NCBI GenBank assembly: GCA_009705435.1
Contig: WLTJ01000021.1
Span: forward strand, 1-12,693
Direction of reading: 5' to 3'
Length of the DNA stretch: 12,693 nt
From: Actinomycetota bacterium
GTDB lineage: Bacteria; Actinomycetota; Acidimicrobiia; Acidimicrobiales; Ilumatobacteraceae
Below, piece by piece: positions 6,224 through 12,693 of the stretch; the first letter of the stretch is position 1, and each line of letters opens with the position of its first letter. The notes under the pieces are model-generated. The model worked only from the letters and a program-made list of their open reading frames with translations. It was not told the origin of the DNA and made no database searches. The position numbers were made by a program, and so were the translations under genes.

Positions 6224-7114
6224 TCAGCGGAGAACTTCAGCCAAAGTTCGAATTGACCATTCGTTGATCGGATCAGACACCAGGATCACTTCATCAGCCC
6301 CTGCATCTCGCAACTCAATGATCTGTTGGCGCACATTACTGAGTGTGGCCGCGTGGTAATCGGTGGGGACTGGTCGTTCACCTGCCGAACTTTCTGTCAC
6401 GACGAGTAGGCATGCGCTTCTCAATAATGTCTTGTCGTCACGTCCAACTTCGGTGGCGATTTTTGAAATGCGCTGATTGAGGGTATTGAAGCCATCGGCA
6501 TTATTGGCGTACCAATCAAACCATGTGTTCCACCACTGCACCTTCGGCAATGCCGCGCGCAGGACTCGCTCGCCGATCGAACCAATCATCAACGGTATTG
6601 AACGCAGTGGCGTTGGCAGGAGCACTGCATCGTGCACTTGATTAAAGTCGCCGAGAAATGTGCATCGCTCACCCGATGTCAATGTCTGAACGATCTTGAA
6701 TGCTTCTTCGAATCGCGCCCCTCGCCGATCAAAGGGAATATCAAAAGCCGTGAACTCTGGTTGGTTCCACCCCGCACCAACACCGAGAATTAAACGTCCA
6801 TTACTGACCTCATCAACATTGGCTGCCATCTTGGCAATGACGGCCGGGGGATGAAAACCGAGGCAAGCGACGAGGGGTCCGAGTTCAATCGTGGTTGTCA
6901 CACTGGCCAACGCCGATAGCAGTGTCCACGCCTCCCATGGACCGCGCTCTGGTTGCCCAGCGTCACGATAGATGAGGTGATCGCCAGCCCACATGGAATC
7001 AAATCCGACCGCTTCAGCGGCCTGCGCCATGGCGACATATTCCGGCCAACGGACCTCACGCTCCACCTCGGGCAATTGAACACCGACTCGAATTCCTGAT
7101 ACAAGACTCACCAT
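6224..7114 (-). CDS. LLM-class (luciferase-like) flavin/F420-dependent oxidoreductase
   Basis: A 296-residue TIM-barrel enzyme of the bacterial luciferase-like family. Visible landmarks: GVQLPEVEREVRWPE (11-25) as the first strand and helix, VGFDSMWAGDHL (36-47), the LGFHPPAVIAKMAANVDEVS stretch (85-104) and GRLILGVGAGWNQPEF (106-121), which is nearly diagnostic for actinobacterial F420-dependent members. The family uses F420 or FMN to oxidise or reduce alcohols, lipids or xenobiotics; the substrate is unknown. ATG 7112-7114 is preferred over the in-frame ATG at 7150 because the family begins close to the GVQLP strand and because the later start leaves a divergent intergenic region. It is divergent from the phosphotransferase gene, and TAGCCT (7119-7124) is a candidate -10. 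Cofactor choice is inferred from the family. Confidence 0.93.
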   Translation of the reverse strand: MVSLVSGIRVGVQLPEVEREVRWPEYVAMAQAAEAVGFDSMWAGDHLIYRDAGQPERGPWEAWTLLSALASVTTTIELGPLVACLGFHPPAVIAKMAANVDEVSNGRLILGVGAGWNQPEFTAFDIPFDRRGARFEEAFKIVQTLTSGERCTFLGDFNQVHDAVLLPTPLRSIPLMIGSIGERVLRAALPKVQWWNTWFDWYANNADGFNTLNQRISKIATEVGRDDKTLLRSACLLVVTESSAGERPVPTDYHAATLSNVRQQIIELRDAGADEVILVSDPINEWSIRTLAEVLR

Positions 7115-7150
7115 TAGGAGGCTAGAGAGTTTTGCGTCTACGGTTGTCAT
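7115..7150. promoter_or_regulatory. 36-base divergent promoter region
   Basis: Two -10-like hexamers face away from each other. TACGGT (7139-7144) on the + strand lies exactly 6 bases before GTG 7151. TAGCCT (7119-7124) on the minus strand lies 4 bases before ATG 7114 or 7 before the second codon, a GTG. Neither has a recognisable -35. The + gene has no Shine-Dalgarno at usable distance, because AGGAGG (7116-7121) is 29 bases away. A leaderless + transcript is the simplest reading. Confidence 0.45.
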
Positions 7151-8236
7151 GTGGGGGAAATTCTTGATATTCGTAGTGACCCAACGACCATCGATGCTGC
7201 GTGGATGAACCAGGCTTTAGAGTCTTCGGGGGTGCGGGGTGAGGCGACCATTACTCAGTGCACATTTGAGGGCTTCGTTGGTACTGGGCAAACAGGTTGC
7301 AACGCCCGCTTCAGCCTGACGTGGGATGATCCGAGTGGCCGTCCATCAACGGTGATGGGAAAGTTTCCTTCGTTTGATGCAACTGCGCGGGCGACTGGTT
7401 TTGGAGGAAGCGCCTACGTCACCGAGCACAACTTTTACACCCGTATTGCACACACAGTAAAGATCCGTGCGCCGAAGTGTTATCACGCGGCACTCAATCT
7501 TGAAGCCCAAGAGTTCTGCTTGATCATGGAGGATCTTTCAGGCTCCGAGCAAGGTGATCAGTTCGTTGGTCTCACAATGGCTGAAGCAGAGTTAGCGATT
7601 GATCAAGCTGTTCTCTTACATGCTCCGCGCTGGGGTGATCCGACGCTGGCGCAATCGGGGGCCAACCCTTCCACCCCCGAAGAACGTTCGATGCAGTTGG
7701 CAATGATTTACGGTCTCTTGTTACCTGCCTTCATTGAGCGCTTGGGATCGCGTCTTGAGTTGCCCATCCGTCAAGTCATTGAAGACTTTGCCCCGATGGT
7801 CGGTGCATGGGCGCTCGGCTCAGGAAGTCCATTGACCGTGGCTCATTATGATTTTCGTCCGGATAACTTTTTGTTCGCTCGGAGTCCAGATGCTCCACCA
7901 TTGGTCGTTGTCGACTGGCAAACTGCCAATGAGGGTCTCGGCATGGTTGACGTTGCCTACATGATCGCAGGAAGTTTTTCGCCCGAACGGCGACGTGAGG
8001 TCGAACAACAACTTGTGGATTCGTATCGTTCCAAATTGAACGCTGCGGGTGTGACCTATGACGAGGCAACCTGTTGGCGGGATTATCGCTTCGGAGCCTT
8101 ATGGGGTCTGATTATTACTGTCTTGGCTACCTCAATGGCGGCGCGCACTGAACGCGGGGATGACCTTTTCGTGACGATGGCCACGCAATATGGGCATCTC
8201 TGTCTCGACCACGACTCGCTGAGTTTGTTGAAGTAA
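7151..8236 (+). CDS. Aminoglycoside phosphotransferase/EcKinase-like small-molecule kinase family protein
   Basis: A 361-residue protein with the bacterial small-molecule kinase fold. Lys71 (VMGKF) fits the ATP-anchoring lysine after a glycine-rich strand region (GFVGTGQTG, 41-49). MEDL (126-129) is the hinge, HYDFRPDN (232-239) is the catalytic loop with His232, Asp234 and Asn239, and VVDWQ (253-257) supplies metal-binding Asp255. All catalytic residues are present, so an active kinase is plausible. Sequence style is closer to the ecdysteroid-kinase/CHK-like group than to true aminoglycoside resistance enzymes, so an antibiotic resistance role should not be assumed. The start is GTG 7151, the first in-frame start after a TAG at 7115. 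It lies 20 bases upstream of the monooxygenase gene, suggesting an operon acting on a shared hydroxylated or terpenoid-like substrate (inference). Confidence 0.85.
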   Translation: MGEILDIRSDPTTIDAAWMNQALESSGVRGEATITQCTFEGFVGTGQTGCNARFSLTWDDPSGRPSTVMGKFPSFDATARATGFGGSAYVTEHNFYTRIAHTVKIRAPKCYHAALNLEAQEFCLIMEDLSGSEQGDQFVGLTMAEAELAIDQAVLLHAPRWGDPTLAQSGANPSTPEERSMQLAMIYGLLLPAFIERLGSRLELPIRQVIEDFAPMVGAWALGSGSPLTVAHYDFRPDNFLFARSPDAPPLVVVDWQTANEGLGMVDVAYMIAGSFSPERRREVEQQLVDSYRSKLNAAGVTYDEATCWRDYRFGALWGLIITVLATSMAARTERGDDLFVTMATQYGHLCLDHDSLSLLK

Positions 8237-8256
8237 ATTTTGATCTCACTGGGGGA

Positions 8257-10044
8257 ATGATGACGACGACAGAATTTGATCCACAAGAATTGCGTCAGAA
8301 ATATCGGTTTGAGCGTGATAAGCGTCTGCGTGCCGAAGGTAACGAGCAGTACACCGATATCTCTGACTTCGCCGAATATCTTCAAGACCCATACATGGAC
8401 TCGGTGACCCGTGAGCCACTTTTCGACGAAGTAGAGGTGGCTGTTATTGGCGGTGGCTTCGGCGGGTTGTTGGCAGGCGCACGTTTGCGTGAAGCAGGCA
8501 TTGAAGATATTCGGATGATTGAAAAGGGTGGCGACTTCGGTGGCACGTGGTACTGGAATCGCTATCCAGGAGCGGCCTGTGATGTGGAGTCGTATATCTA
8601 CCTGCCATTGTTAGAAGAGATCGGCTACATCCCGACTCAAAAGTATTCTCAGGCACCGGAGATTTTGGAACACAGTCGGGCCATCGCTCGACATTTTGAT
8701 CTTTATCGCAACGCGTGTCTGCAAACTGAAGTGACTGAACTGCGTTGGGATGAGGCGCAGTTGCGCTGGGTCATTCGTACTAATCGTGGCGATCAAATGC
8801 GCGCCCGTTATGTGGTCATGGCCAATGGGCCGCTACATCGGCCAAAGTTGCCAGGCATCAAAGGTATTGAAACATTCAAGGGCCACACTTTTCATACCAG
8901 TCGTTGGGATTATGAGTACACCGGTGGTGACTCAAACGGCGGTTTATCGAAACTCAAAGGTAAGCGCATCGGAATTATTGGAACTGGTGCGACTGCCGTT
9001 CAATGTGTGCCGCATCTTGGAGCGAGTGCTGACCAATTGTTTGTTTTTCAGCGCACTCCTTCGTCGATTGATGTTCGAAATAATCGCCCAACAGATCCAC
9101 AATGGGCGGCGAGCCTCGAACCAGGTTGGCAAAAAGAGCGGATGAACAATTTCAATGCTTTAGTCAGTGGAGGTTTCGCCGAAGTTGACCTAGTCAATGA
9201 CGGTTGGACTGACATCATTGGCAATTTGTTGATTCGCTTACGCCAAGACGCCAGTCCCGATCTCTCGCCAGAAGGTTTGGCGCGCAATCTTGAACTAGCT
9301 GACTTTGAAAAGATGGAACAGATTCGTTCCCGCGTGGAAAACATTGTCAGTGATCCCAGCACGGCCGAACATCTCAAGCCCTGGTATCGACAGTTCTGTA
9401 AACGACCATGTTTCCATGATGATTATTTGGCGACGTTCAATCGGCCAACGGTTGAATTAATTGATACCGATGGTCTAGGCGTGGACTGCGTCACTGAAAA
9501 AGGTGTCGTAGTCAAGGGCGTTGAGTATGAAGTTGATTGTTTGATTTATGCCACTGGGTTTGAAGTGGGAACAAACTTCAGTCGTCGCGCTGGTTACGAG
9601 ATTTATGGAATCGGCGGCAAGTCACTCACTGAGCATTGGCAAGATGGGGCACGTACTTTCCATGGTTTTCACAGCCATGGCTTTCCGAACTGTTTCATTG
9701 TGAGTGGGGTGCAGTCAGGTTTCACTGTCAACTTCCCACACATGCTTGAAGAACAAGCGCGGCATATTGCGCACATTCTGGAGCACGCTCAAACGAATGA
9801 CATCAAGCGCATTGAAGTCACCGAAGAATCTGAAGAATGGTGGGTGGAGCGGATCATTTCTTTGTCCCAGAACAACATCCAGTTTTTGGAATCGTGTACT
9901 CCCGGTTACTACAACAACGAGGGAAAGCCCGCTGCGCGCGGCGTGCAAAGCGGTAGCTACGGAGGCGGGCCTGTGGCCTTTGTGCAGGTCTTAGAGCAAT
10001 GGCGTGCCGAAGGTGACATGCGCGGACTCACCCTGATTTCATAG
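8257..10044 (+). CDS. Type I Baeyer-Villiger monooxygenase (FAD/NADPH-dependent)
   Basis: A 595-residue flavoprotein that would insert oxygen next to a carbonyl, turning ketones into esters or lactones. The FAD Rossmann motif is VIGGGFGGL (63-71). The second fingerprint GGTWYWNRYPGAACD (95-109) matches GGxWxxxxYPGxxxD of type I enzymes. The BVMO signature FxGxxxHxxxW is complete as Phe207, Gly209, His213, Trp217, followed by Asp218. NADPH binding is shown by GIIGTGATA (239-247), and ATGF (432-435) is the C-terminal flavin motif. An N-terminal extension of about 60 residues precedes the FAD domain, as in the cyclopentadecanone/phenylacetone and steroid monooxygenase group. The start is ATG 8257 or the adjacent ATG 8260; GGGGG at 8251-8255 suits 8260 better. 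Substrate is unknown; a cyclic or terpenoid or steroid ketone is a guess. Confidence 0.94.
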   Translation: MMTTTEFDPQELRQKYRFERDKRLRAEGNEQYTDISDFAEYLQDPYMDSVTREPLFDEVEVAVIGGGFGGLLAGARLREAGIEDIRMIEKGGDFGGTWYWNRYPGAACDVESYIYLPLLEEIGYIPTQKYSQAPEILEHSRAIARHFDLYRNACLQTEVTELRWDEAQLRWVIRTNRGDQMRARYVVMANGPLHRPKLPGIKGIETFKGHTFHTSRWDYEYTGGDSNGGLSKLKGKRIGIIGTGATAVQCVPHLGASADQLFVFQRTPSSIDVRNNRPTDPQWAASLEPGWQKERMNNFNALVSGGFAEVDLVNDGWTDIIGNLLIRLRQDASPDLSPEGLARNLELADFEKMEQIRSRVENIVSDPSTAEHLKPWYRQFCKRPCFHDDYLATFNRPTVELIDTDGLGVDCVTEKGVVVKGVEYEVDCLIYATGFEVGTNFSRRAGYEIYGIGGKSLTEHWQDGARTFHGFHSHGFPNCFIVSGVQSGFTVNFPHMLEEQARHIAHILEHAQTNDIKRIEVTEESEEWWVERIISLSQNNIQFLESCTPGYYNNEGKPAARGVQSGSYGGGPVAFVQVLEQWRAEGDMRGLTLIS

Positions 10045-10161
10045 ATCCACCCGTTTGTGATGGTGCTACGGGTAGGGTGACGCAGCCGGGACGAAGGTTC
10101 GTCCGAGCGATGCGTGTCATCCCAGACAGGTTCGCGGCACCTGTCAAAGGAAACACCCCTC
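10045..10161 (+). promoter_or_regulatory. Structured 117-base region and leader of the DEAD-box helicase gene
   Basis: Three non-overlapping foldable elements fill most of this gap. Hairpin 1: ACCCGT (10049-10054) with ACGGGT (10068-10073). Element 2: GGGTGACGCA (10075-10084) can pair with TGCGT-gt-CATCC (10111-10122, one G-U and a 2-base bulge), enclosing a nested hairpin GGACGA-AGGT-TCGTCC (10089-10104). Hairpin 3: GACAGGT (10125-10131), a 7-base loop, ACCTGTC (10139-10145), ending directly against the Shine-Dalgarno AAAGGA (10146-10151). TAGGGT at 10073-10078 is a possible -10, but no well-spaced -35 is seen. No hairpin is followed by a T run. Regulation of helicase translation or mRNA stability is a reasonable inference, since DEAD-box genes often have regulated leaders. 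Confidence 0.45.
10125..10145 (+). repeat. Perfect 7-bp hairpin adjoining the helicase ribosome binding site
   Basis: GACAGGT and ACCTGTC form a perfect 7-pair stem around a 7-base loop, and the stem's last base is immediately followed by AAAGGA. A stem in this place can limit or pace ribosome access to the start at 10162. Confidence 0.5.
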
Positions 10162-11646
10162 ATGTCCCCATCCACTTCAACTGGTCGTCCGACCACGCCC
10201 CGACGTCGTTCCGACGGAACCTCTACGACTGCTGGTGCAGCTTCAAGTGGCCGTGCCACCGCAGGCAAGGCGCGCACCAAGCCGAATAATCAATCCCGTA
10301 ATAAGTCTGCAGCGCGTCGCGATGACCGTCGCGGTTTTCGTCCTGAAGGCGGCTCAACTGCTGCTTCAAACTTTGCTCCCAAGAAGCCTTCGGTGATCGC
10401 AATCGAAGTTGGTCCCGATAATGGATTCGTCAAACTTGGCGTTCCTGCGAATTTGGCCGGCATCATCGCCGCTGGTGGAGTCACCGAGCCGTTCTCGATT
10501 CAAAGTGTCACTTTGCCAGATTCGTTGGCTGGTCGCGATGTCTTGGGCCAAGGTCGCACAGGATCAGGAAAAACTCTGGCGTTTGCCTTGCCCTTGATTG
10601 CCCGTTTGGCAACTACCAAGGTTGCTCGTCAGGCCAATCGACCCCGCGCTTTGATTCTTGTTCCGACACGTGAACTCGCAAGTCAGGTTGCAGCAGTCAT
10701 TGATCCTTTGGCCACAGCCTGCGGATTACGCGTGATCACCGTTTTCGGTGGTGTGGGTCATGGACCTCAGCGCGATGGTTTACGCGCTGGTGCAGAAATT
10801 GTTGTGGCTTGCCCAGGTCGCTTAGTCGATCACATGGGTGAAGGTGACGCAAAGCTTGATCGTATTGAGATCACGATTATTGATGAAGCGGACCATATGG
10901 CGGATCAAGGTTTCTTGCCAATGGTTAAGCGGATTCTTGATGCCACACCAAAGGTCGGACAACGGATGTTGTTCTCCGCCACATTGGCTGGGGGAGTTGA
11001 CGCCATCGTTTCGCGTTACTTGAATAACCCCGTTTCGCACGCTGCAGAAATTGAAGCACCCGTACTTCTAGATCACAGCGTTCTAGTCGTTGATGATGCG
11101 AATCGCTTGGAAGCCGTTGCTGAGTTGGCGCGCAGTGAACGTGTTGTTATTTTCACTCGCACAAAGCACCGCGCCAAGCAGTTGGCAGTCAAACTCAAGA
11201 CCTTCGGAATCAATGCCGTTGACATGCACGGAAACTTGTCGCAGGCGGCTCGTGAGCGGAACTTGGCAGCGTTTTCCAGTGGAGCCGCCTCGGCTCTTGT
11301 CGCCACCGACATTGCCGCCCGCGGAATTCACGTTGATGATGTGCCACTCGTGGTTCATGCTGATCCACCAATTGAGCACAAGGCTTATACCCACCGCTCG
11401 GGTCGTACGGCGCGCGCTGGCGCTGCTGGTCGCGTGGTAACCGTGGCTTCGCCGGCACAAGTGAGTGAAGTACGCCAGTTGTTGTCCAAAGCGGGAGTAA
11501 CTGCAACCTGGACTGGAATTGAAGTCTCGAGTGTTTCGACACGGCCGTCAGGTCGTGGTGGCGTACGTGCTGACGGCCGTCAAGGTAGTCGTCCCGGCGC
11601 GCGTAACGGAACCGCTCGTGGCAACGGTGGTCGTCCCCGACGCTAA
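10162..11646 (+). CDS. DEAD-box ATP-dependent RNA helicase
   Basis: A 494-residue RNA helicase that unwinds structured RNA during ribosome assembly, mRNA turnover or cold growth. Motifs in order: Q motif with Gln114 (PFSIQ), Walker A GQGRTGSGKT (129-138), PTREL (168-172), PGR (218-220), DEAD (241-244), SAT (272-274), ATDIAARGI (381-389) and HRSGRTARAG (411-420), so both RecA domains are complete. The first 75 residues are Ser/Thr/Arg/Lys-rich and the last 34 (about 461-494) are Arg/Gly-rich, both probably disordered RNA-binding tails. I chose ATG 10162 over the upstream in-frame GTG 10114 because AAAGGA lies 10 bases before it. It is preceded by a structured 117-base region and converges on prfC. 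Which DEAD subfamily (RhlE, DeaD or other) it belongs to cannot be settled by eye. Confidence 0.95.
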   Translation: MSPSTSTGRPTTPRRRSDGTSTTAGAASSGRATAGKARTKPNNQSRNKSAARRDDRRGFRPEGGSTAASNFAPKKPSVIAIEVGPDNGFVKLGVPANLAGIIAAGGVTEPFSIQSVTLPDSLAGRDVLGQGRTGSGKTLAFALPLIARLATTKVARQANRPRALILVPTRELASQVAAVIDPLATACGLRVITVFGGVGHGPQRDGLRAGAEIVVACPGRLVDHMGEGDAKLDRIEITIIDEADHMADQGFLPMVKRILDATPKVGQRMLFSATLAGGVDAIVSRYLNNPVSHAAEIEAPVLLDHSVLVVDDANRLEAVAELARSERVVIFTRTKHRAKQLAVKLKTFGINAVDMHGNLSQAARERNLAAFSSGAASALVATDIAARGIHVDDVPLVVHADPPIEHKAYTHRSGRTARAGAAGRVVTVASPAQVSEVRQLLSKAGVTATWTGIEVSSVSTRPSGRGGVRADGRQGSRPGARNGTARGNGGRPRR

Positions 11647-11668
11647 GCCCAAGCAAGCGTGAGTTTTA
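11640..11668. terminator. Weak candidate terminator between helicase and prfC
   Basis: ACGCT (11640-11644) can pair with AGCGT (11656-11660) around an 11-base loop that can close by two more pairs. GAGTTTTA follows on the + strand. The stem is short and overlaps the helicase stop codon, and the T run is only four bases. It is the only terminator-like structure in the 19 bases between these convergent genes, so efficient intrinsic termination is doubtful. Confidence 0.25.
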
Positions 11669-12693
11669 GGAGTCGGGTTGGCCGTCAAACACAAGTTTGA
11701 GCGTGAGTTCGGGCTCGTCTTTTTCTAATCGCTGCAACCGATACTTGTTCTCAAAAAGAGCCACCATTTCGTTATCGCTGCGATACAAAATTCGAATACC
11801 ACCAATTGCCCGTAATCGATCGGCGCTTGCCTTGTCGGTGATTCGCATTGCTTGGTAGGGAGACGAAATGATTTCTGTCGGCGATCCAAACTCACTCGAC
11901 AAGCGGTACGCGAAAACCTCAAACTGAAGAACGCCCACAGCGGCTAAAACTGGTTCGGTATCACCAAAGTCAAGGTCGCGCAAAACTTGCACGACGCCTT
12001 CTTGGTCAAGTTGCTCAATGCCCTTACGGAACTGCTTAATTTTGCTGCGATCCAAAGGTCGTGCGCTGGCAAAAACCTCCGGGGCGAACCGAGGCACGCC
12101 AGGGAACTCCACTTTTTTACCTGCATAAATCGTGTCACCAATACGCAGATCGCCAGCGTTAACGAGTCCGATGATGTCACCAGGGAACGCTTCCTCAATT
12201 GTCTCGCGATCATTACCGAAAGCCGTGGTGACGTACTTGGTTCCGACGGAACGACCAGAGCGCGTGCAGTCAACATCCATGCCACGTTCAAAGTGGCCCG
12301 AGCAGACGCGTGCGAAGGCTAAGCGGTCGCGGTGATTTGGATCCATATTCGCTTGAATCTTGAAGACAAAACCAGAGAATGAACTCTCGAGCGGGCGCTC
12401 TTTTTCCGCTAAGTCAAGGCGAGGTAACGGGGCAGGGGCGAGTTCGGTGACGGCATCGAGCAACGCTCGCACACCAAAGTTGGTCAAGGCGGAACCTACA
12501 AAGACTGGCGTACTTTTACCAGCGAGAAATGATGGGACATCAACATCGGCGCCAATGGCATCAAGCAGAGAACAAGATTCAAGGGCAACTTTCCAAGCGT
12601 CACCTTCTTCGGCGGCAGCACGTTCGGTGTCAACGATTTCTTCTGGGGCTGCGGCTGCACCACGTGCAGTGCGGGTGTACTTCGTGAACAAAC
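11666..12693 (-). CDS. prfC: Peptide chain release factor 3, C-terminal part (5' end beyond window)
   Basis: About 342 codons of a translational GTPase that recycles RF1/RF2 from the ribosome after peptide release. The frame runs off the right edge without a convincing start; full-length RF3 is about 530 residues, so roughly 190 N-terminal residues, including the P-loop and switch regions, are missing. In the visible part the end of the G domain spans residues 1-90. ANMDPNHRDRLAFARVCSG (about 114-132) then opens domain II and distinguishes RF3 from EF-G. PGDIIGLVNAGDLRIGDT follows, and EGVVQVLRDLDFGDTEPVL with AVGVLQFEVFAYRL (about 232-265) marks domain III. The last 50 residues carry the longer actinobacterial-style tail. 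The stop TAA (11666-11668) is 19 bases from the convergent helicase stop. Confidence 0.96.
   Translation of the reverse strand, partial: LFTKYTRTARGAAAAPEEIVDTERAAAEEGDAWKVALESCSLLDAIGADVDVPSFLAGKSTPVFVGSALTNFGVRALLDAVTELAPAPLPRLDLAEKERPLESSFSGFVFKIQANMDPNHRDRLAFARVCSGHFERGMDVDCTRSGRSVGTKYVTTAFGNDRETIEEAFPGDIIGLVNAGDLRIGDTIYAGKKVEFPGVPRFAPEVFASARPLDRSKIKQFRKGIEQLDQEGVVQVLRDLDFGDTEPVLAAVGVLQFEVFAYRLSSEFGSPTEIISSPYQAMRITDKASADRLRAIGGIRILYRSDNEMVALFENKYRLQRLEKDEPELTLKLVFDGQPDS

Noticed and set aside
7115..7150. LLM oxidoreductase starting at ATG 7148-7150
   Set aside because: This in-frame start adds 12 residues not expected in the family and would leave zero bases between two divergent genes. 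ATG 7112-7114 is nearer the conserved first strand.
7151..8236. Aminoglycoside resistance gene
   Set aside because: The fold is shared, but the sequence resembles the broader EcKinase/CHK-like group, and the context (monooxygenase, LLM enzyme) shows no resistance cassette or mobile element.
10049..10073. Intrinsic terminator after the monooxygenase
   Set aside because: The 6-bp stem ACCCGT/ACGGGT has a 13-base loop and no T run, so it does not meet the usual terminator pattern. It is kept only as part of the structured leader.
11210..11656. A 148-codon minus-strand open frame opposite the helicase
   Set aside because: Antisense to the conserved helicase C-terminal RecA domain. The composition (His/Arg/Gln-rich) is typical of a complementary-strand shadow.
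1..12693. Mobile element, phage, toxin-antitoxin, CRISPR or other defence system
   Set aside because: No transposase, integrase, terminal repeats, direct-repeat array, nuclease/sensor pair or small toxin-antitoxin pair is visible. Gene content is metabolic, transport and translation.

Overview
The window looks like chromosomal DNA from an actinobacterium of moderate GC (near 50-55% by eye). It is very compact: about 430 of 12,693 bases lie outside the genes called here. The actinobacterial assignment rests on an LLM-class (F420/flavin) oxidoreductase, two PPOX split-barrel proteins, an actinobacterial-type release factor 3, GTG/TTG starts and several starts that look leaderless. A freshwater or marine Acidimicrobiia-like lineage is my best guess from protein style; the taxonomy is inference.

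Layout from left to right. (1) The 3' end of a + strand gene (1-171) with half of a C-terminal zinc finger like that of Fpg/Nei DNA glycosylases. (2) A minus-strand operon (3890 down to 185): a MacB/LolD-type ABC ATPase, an 854-residue duplicated FtsX-like permease and a PPOX-class protein, with gaps of 1 and 12 bases. (3) A + strand stand-alone NadR-type nucleotide adenylyltransferase (3947-4444), divergent from the ATPase and ending exactly where a minus-strand 1-Cys peroxiredoxin (4445-5080) ends. (4) A 150-base divergent control region holding inverted repeats and a thrice-repeated CTAAT motif, followed by a + strand nitroreductase and a 4-base-overlapping split-barrel protein (5231-6216). 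(5) A minus-strand LLM-family oxidoreductase (6224-7114), divergent across 36 bases from a + strand pair made of an APH/EcKinase-like phosphotransferase (7151-8236) and a type I Baeyer-Villiger monooxygenase (8257-10044). (6) A 117-base intergenic region that can fold almost entirely into three hairpins, then a DEAD-box RNA helicase with basic tails (10162-11646). (7) Convergent with the helicase, the C-terminal two thirds of peptide chain release factor 3 (prfC), cut by the window end.

How the genes may work together: 4445-10044 is rich in redox enzymes (thiol peroxidase, nitroreductase, split-barrel flavin/F420-type protein, LLM oxidoreductase, BVMO) plus a small-molecule kinase-like protein. 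That suggests small-molecule oxidation or detoxification, with the kinase-BVMO pair as its clearest operon. The minus-strand ABC operon is probably an exporter or lipoprotein/envelope transporter. The right end is translation and RNA housekeeping.

I see no tRNA, rRNA, CRISPR array, insertion sequence, phage gene or obvious defence system. I did not find a convincing undescribed system. The most worthwhile unexplained signals are the structured leader before the helicase, the repeated motif between peroxiredoxin and nitroreductase, and the recurring -10-like hexamer exactly six bases before start codons.
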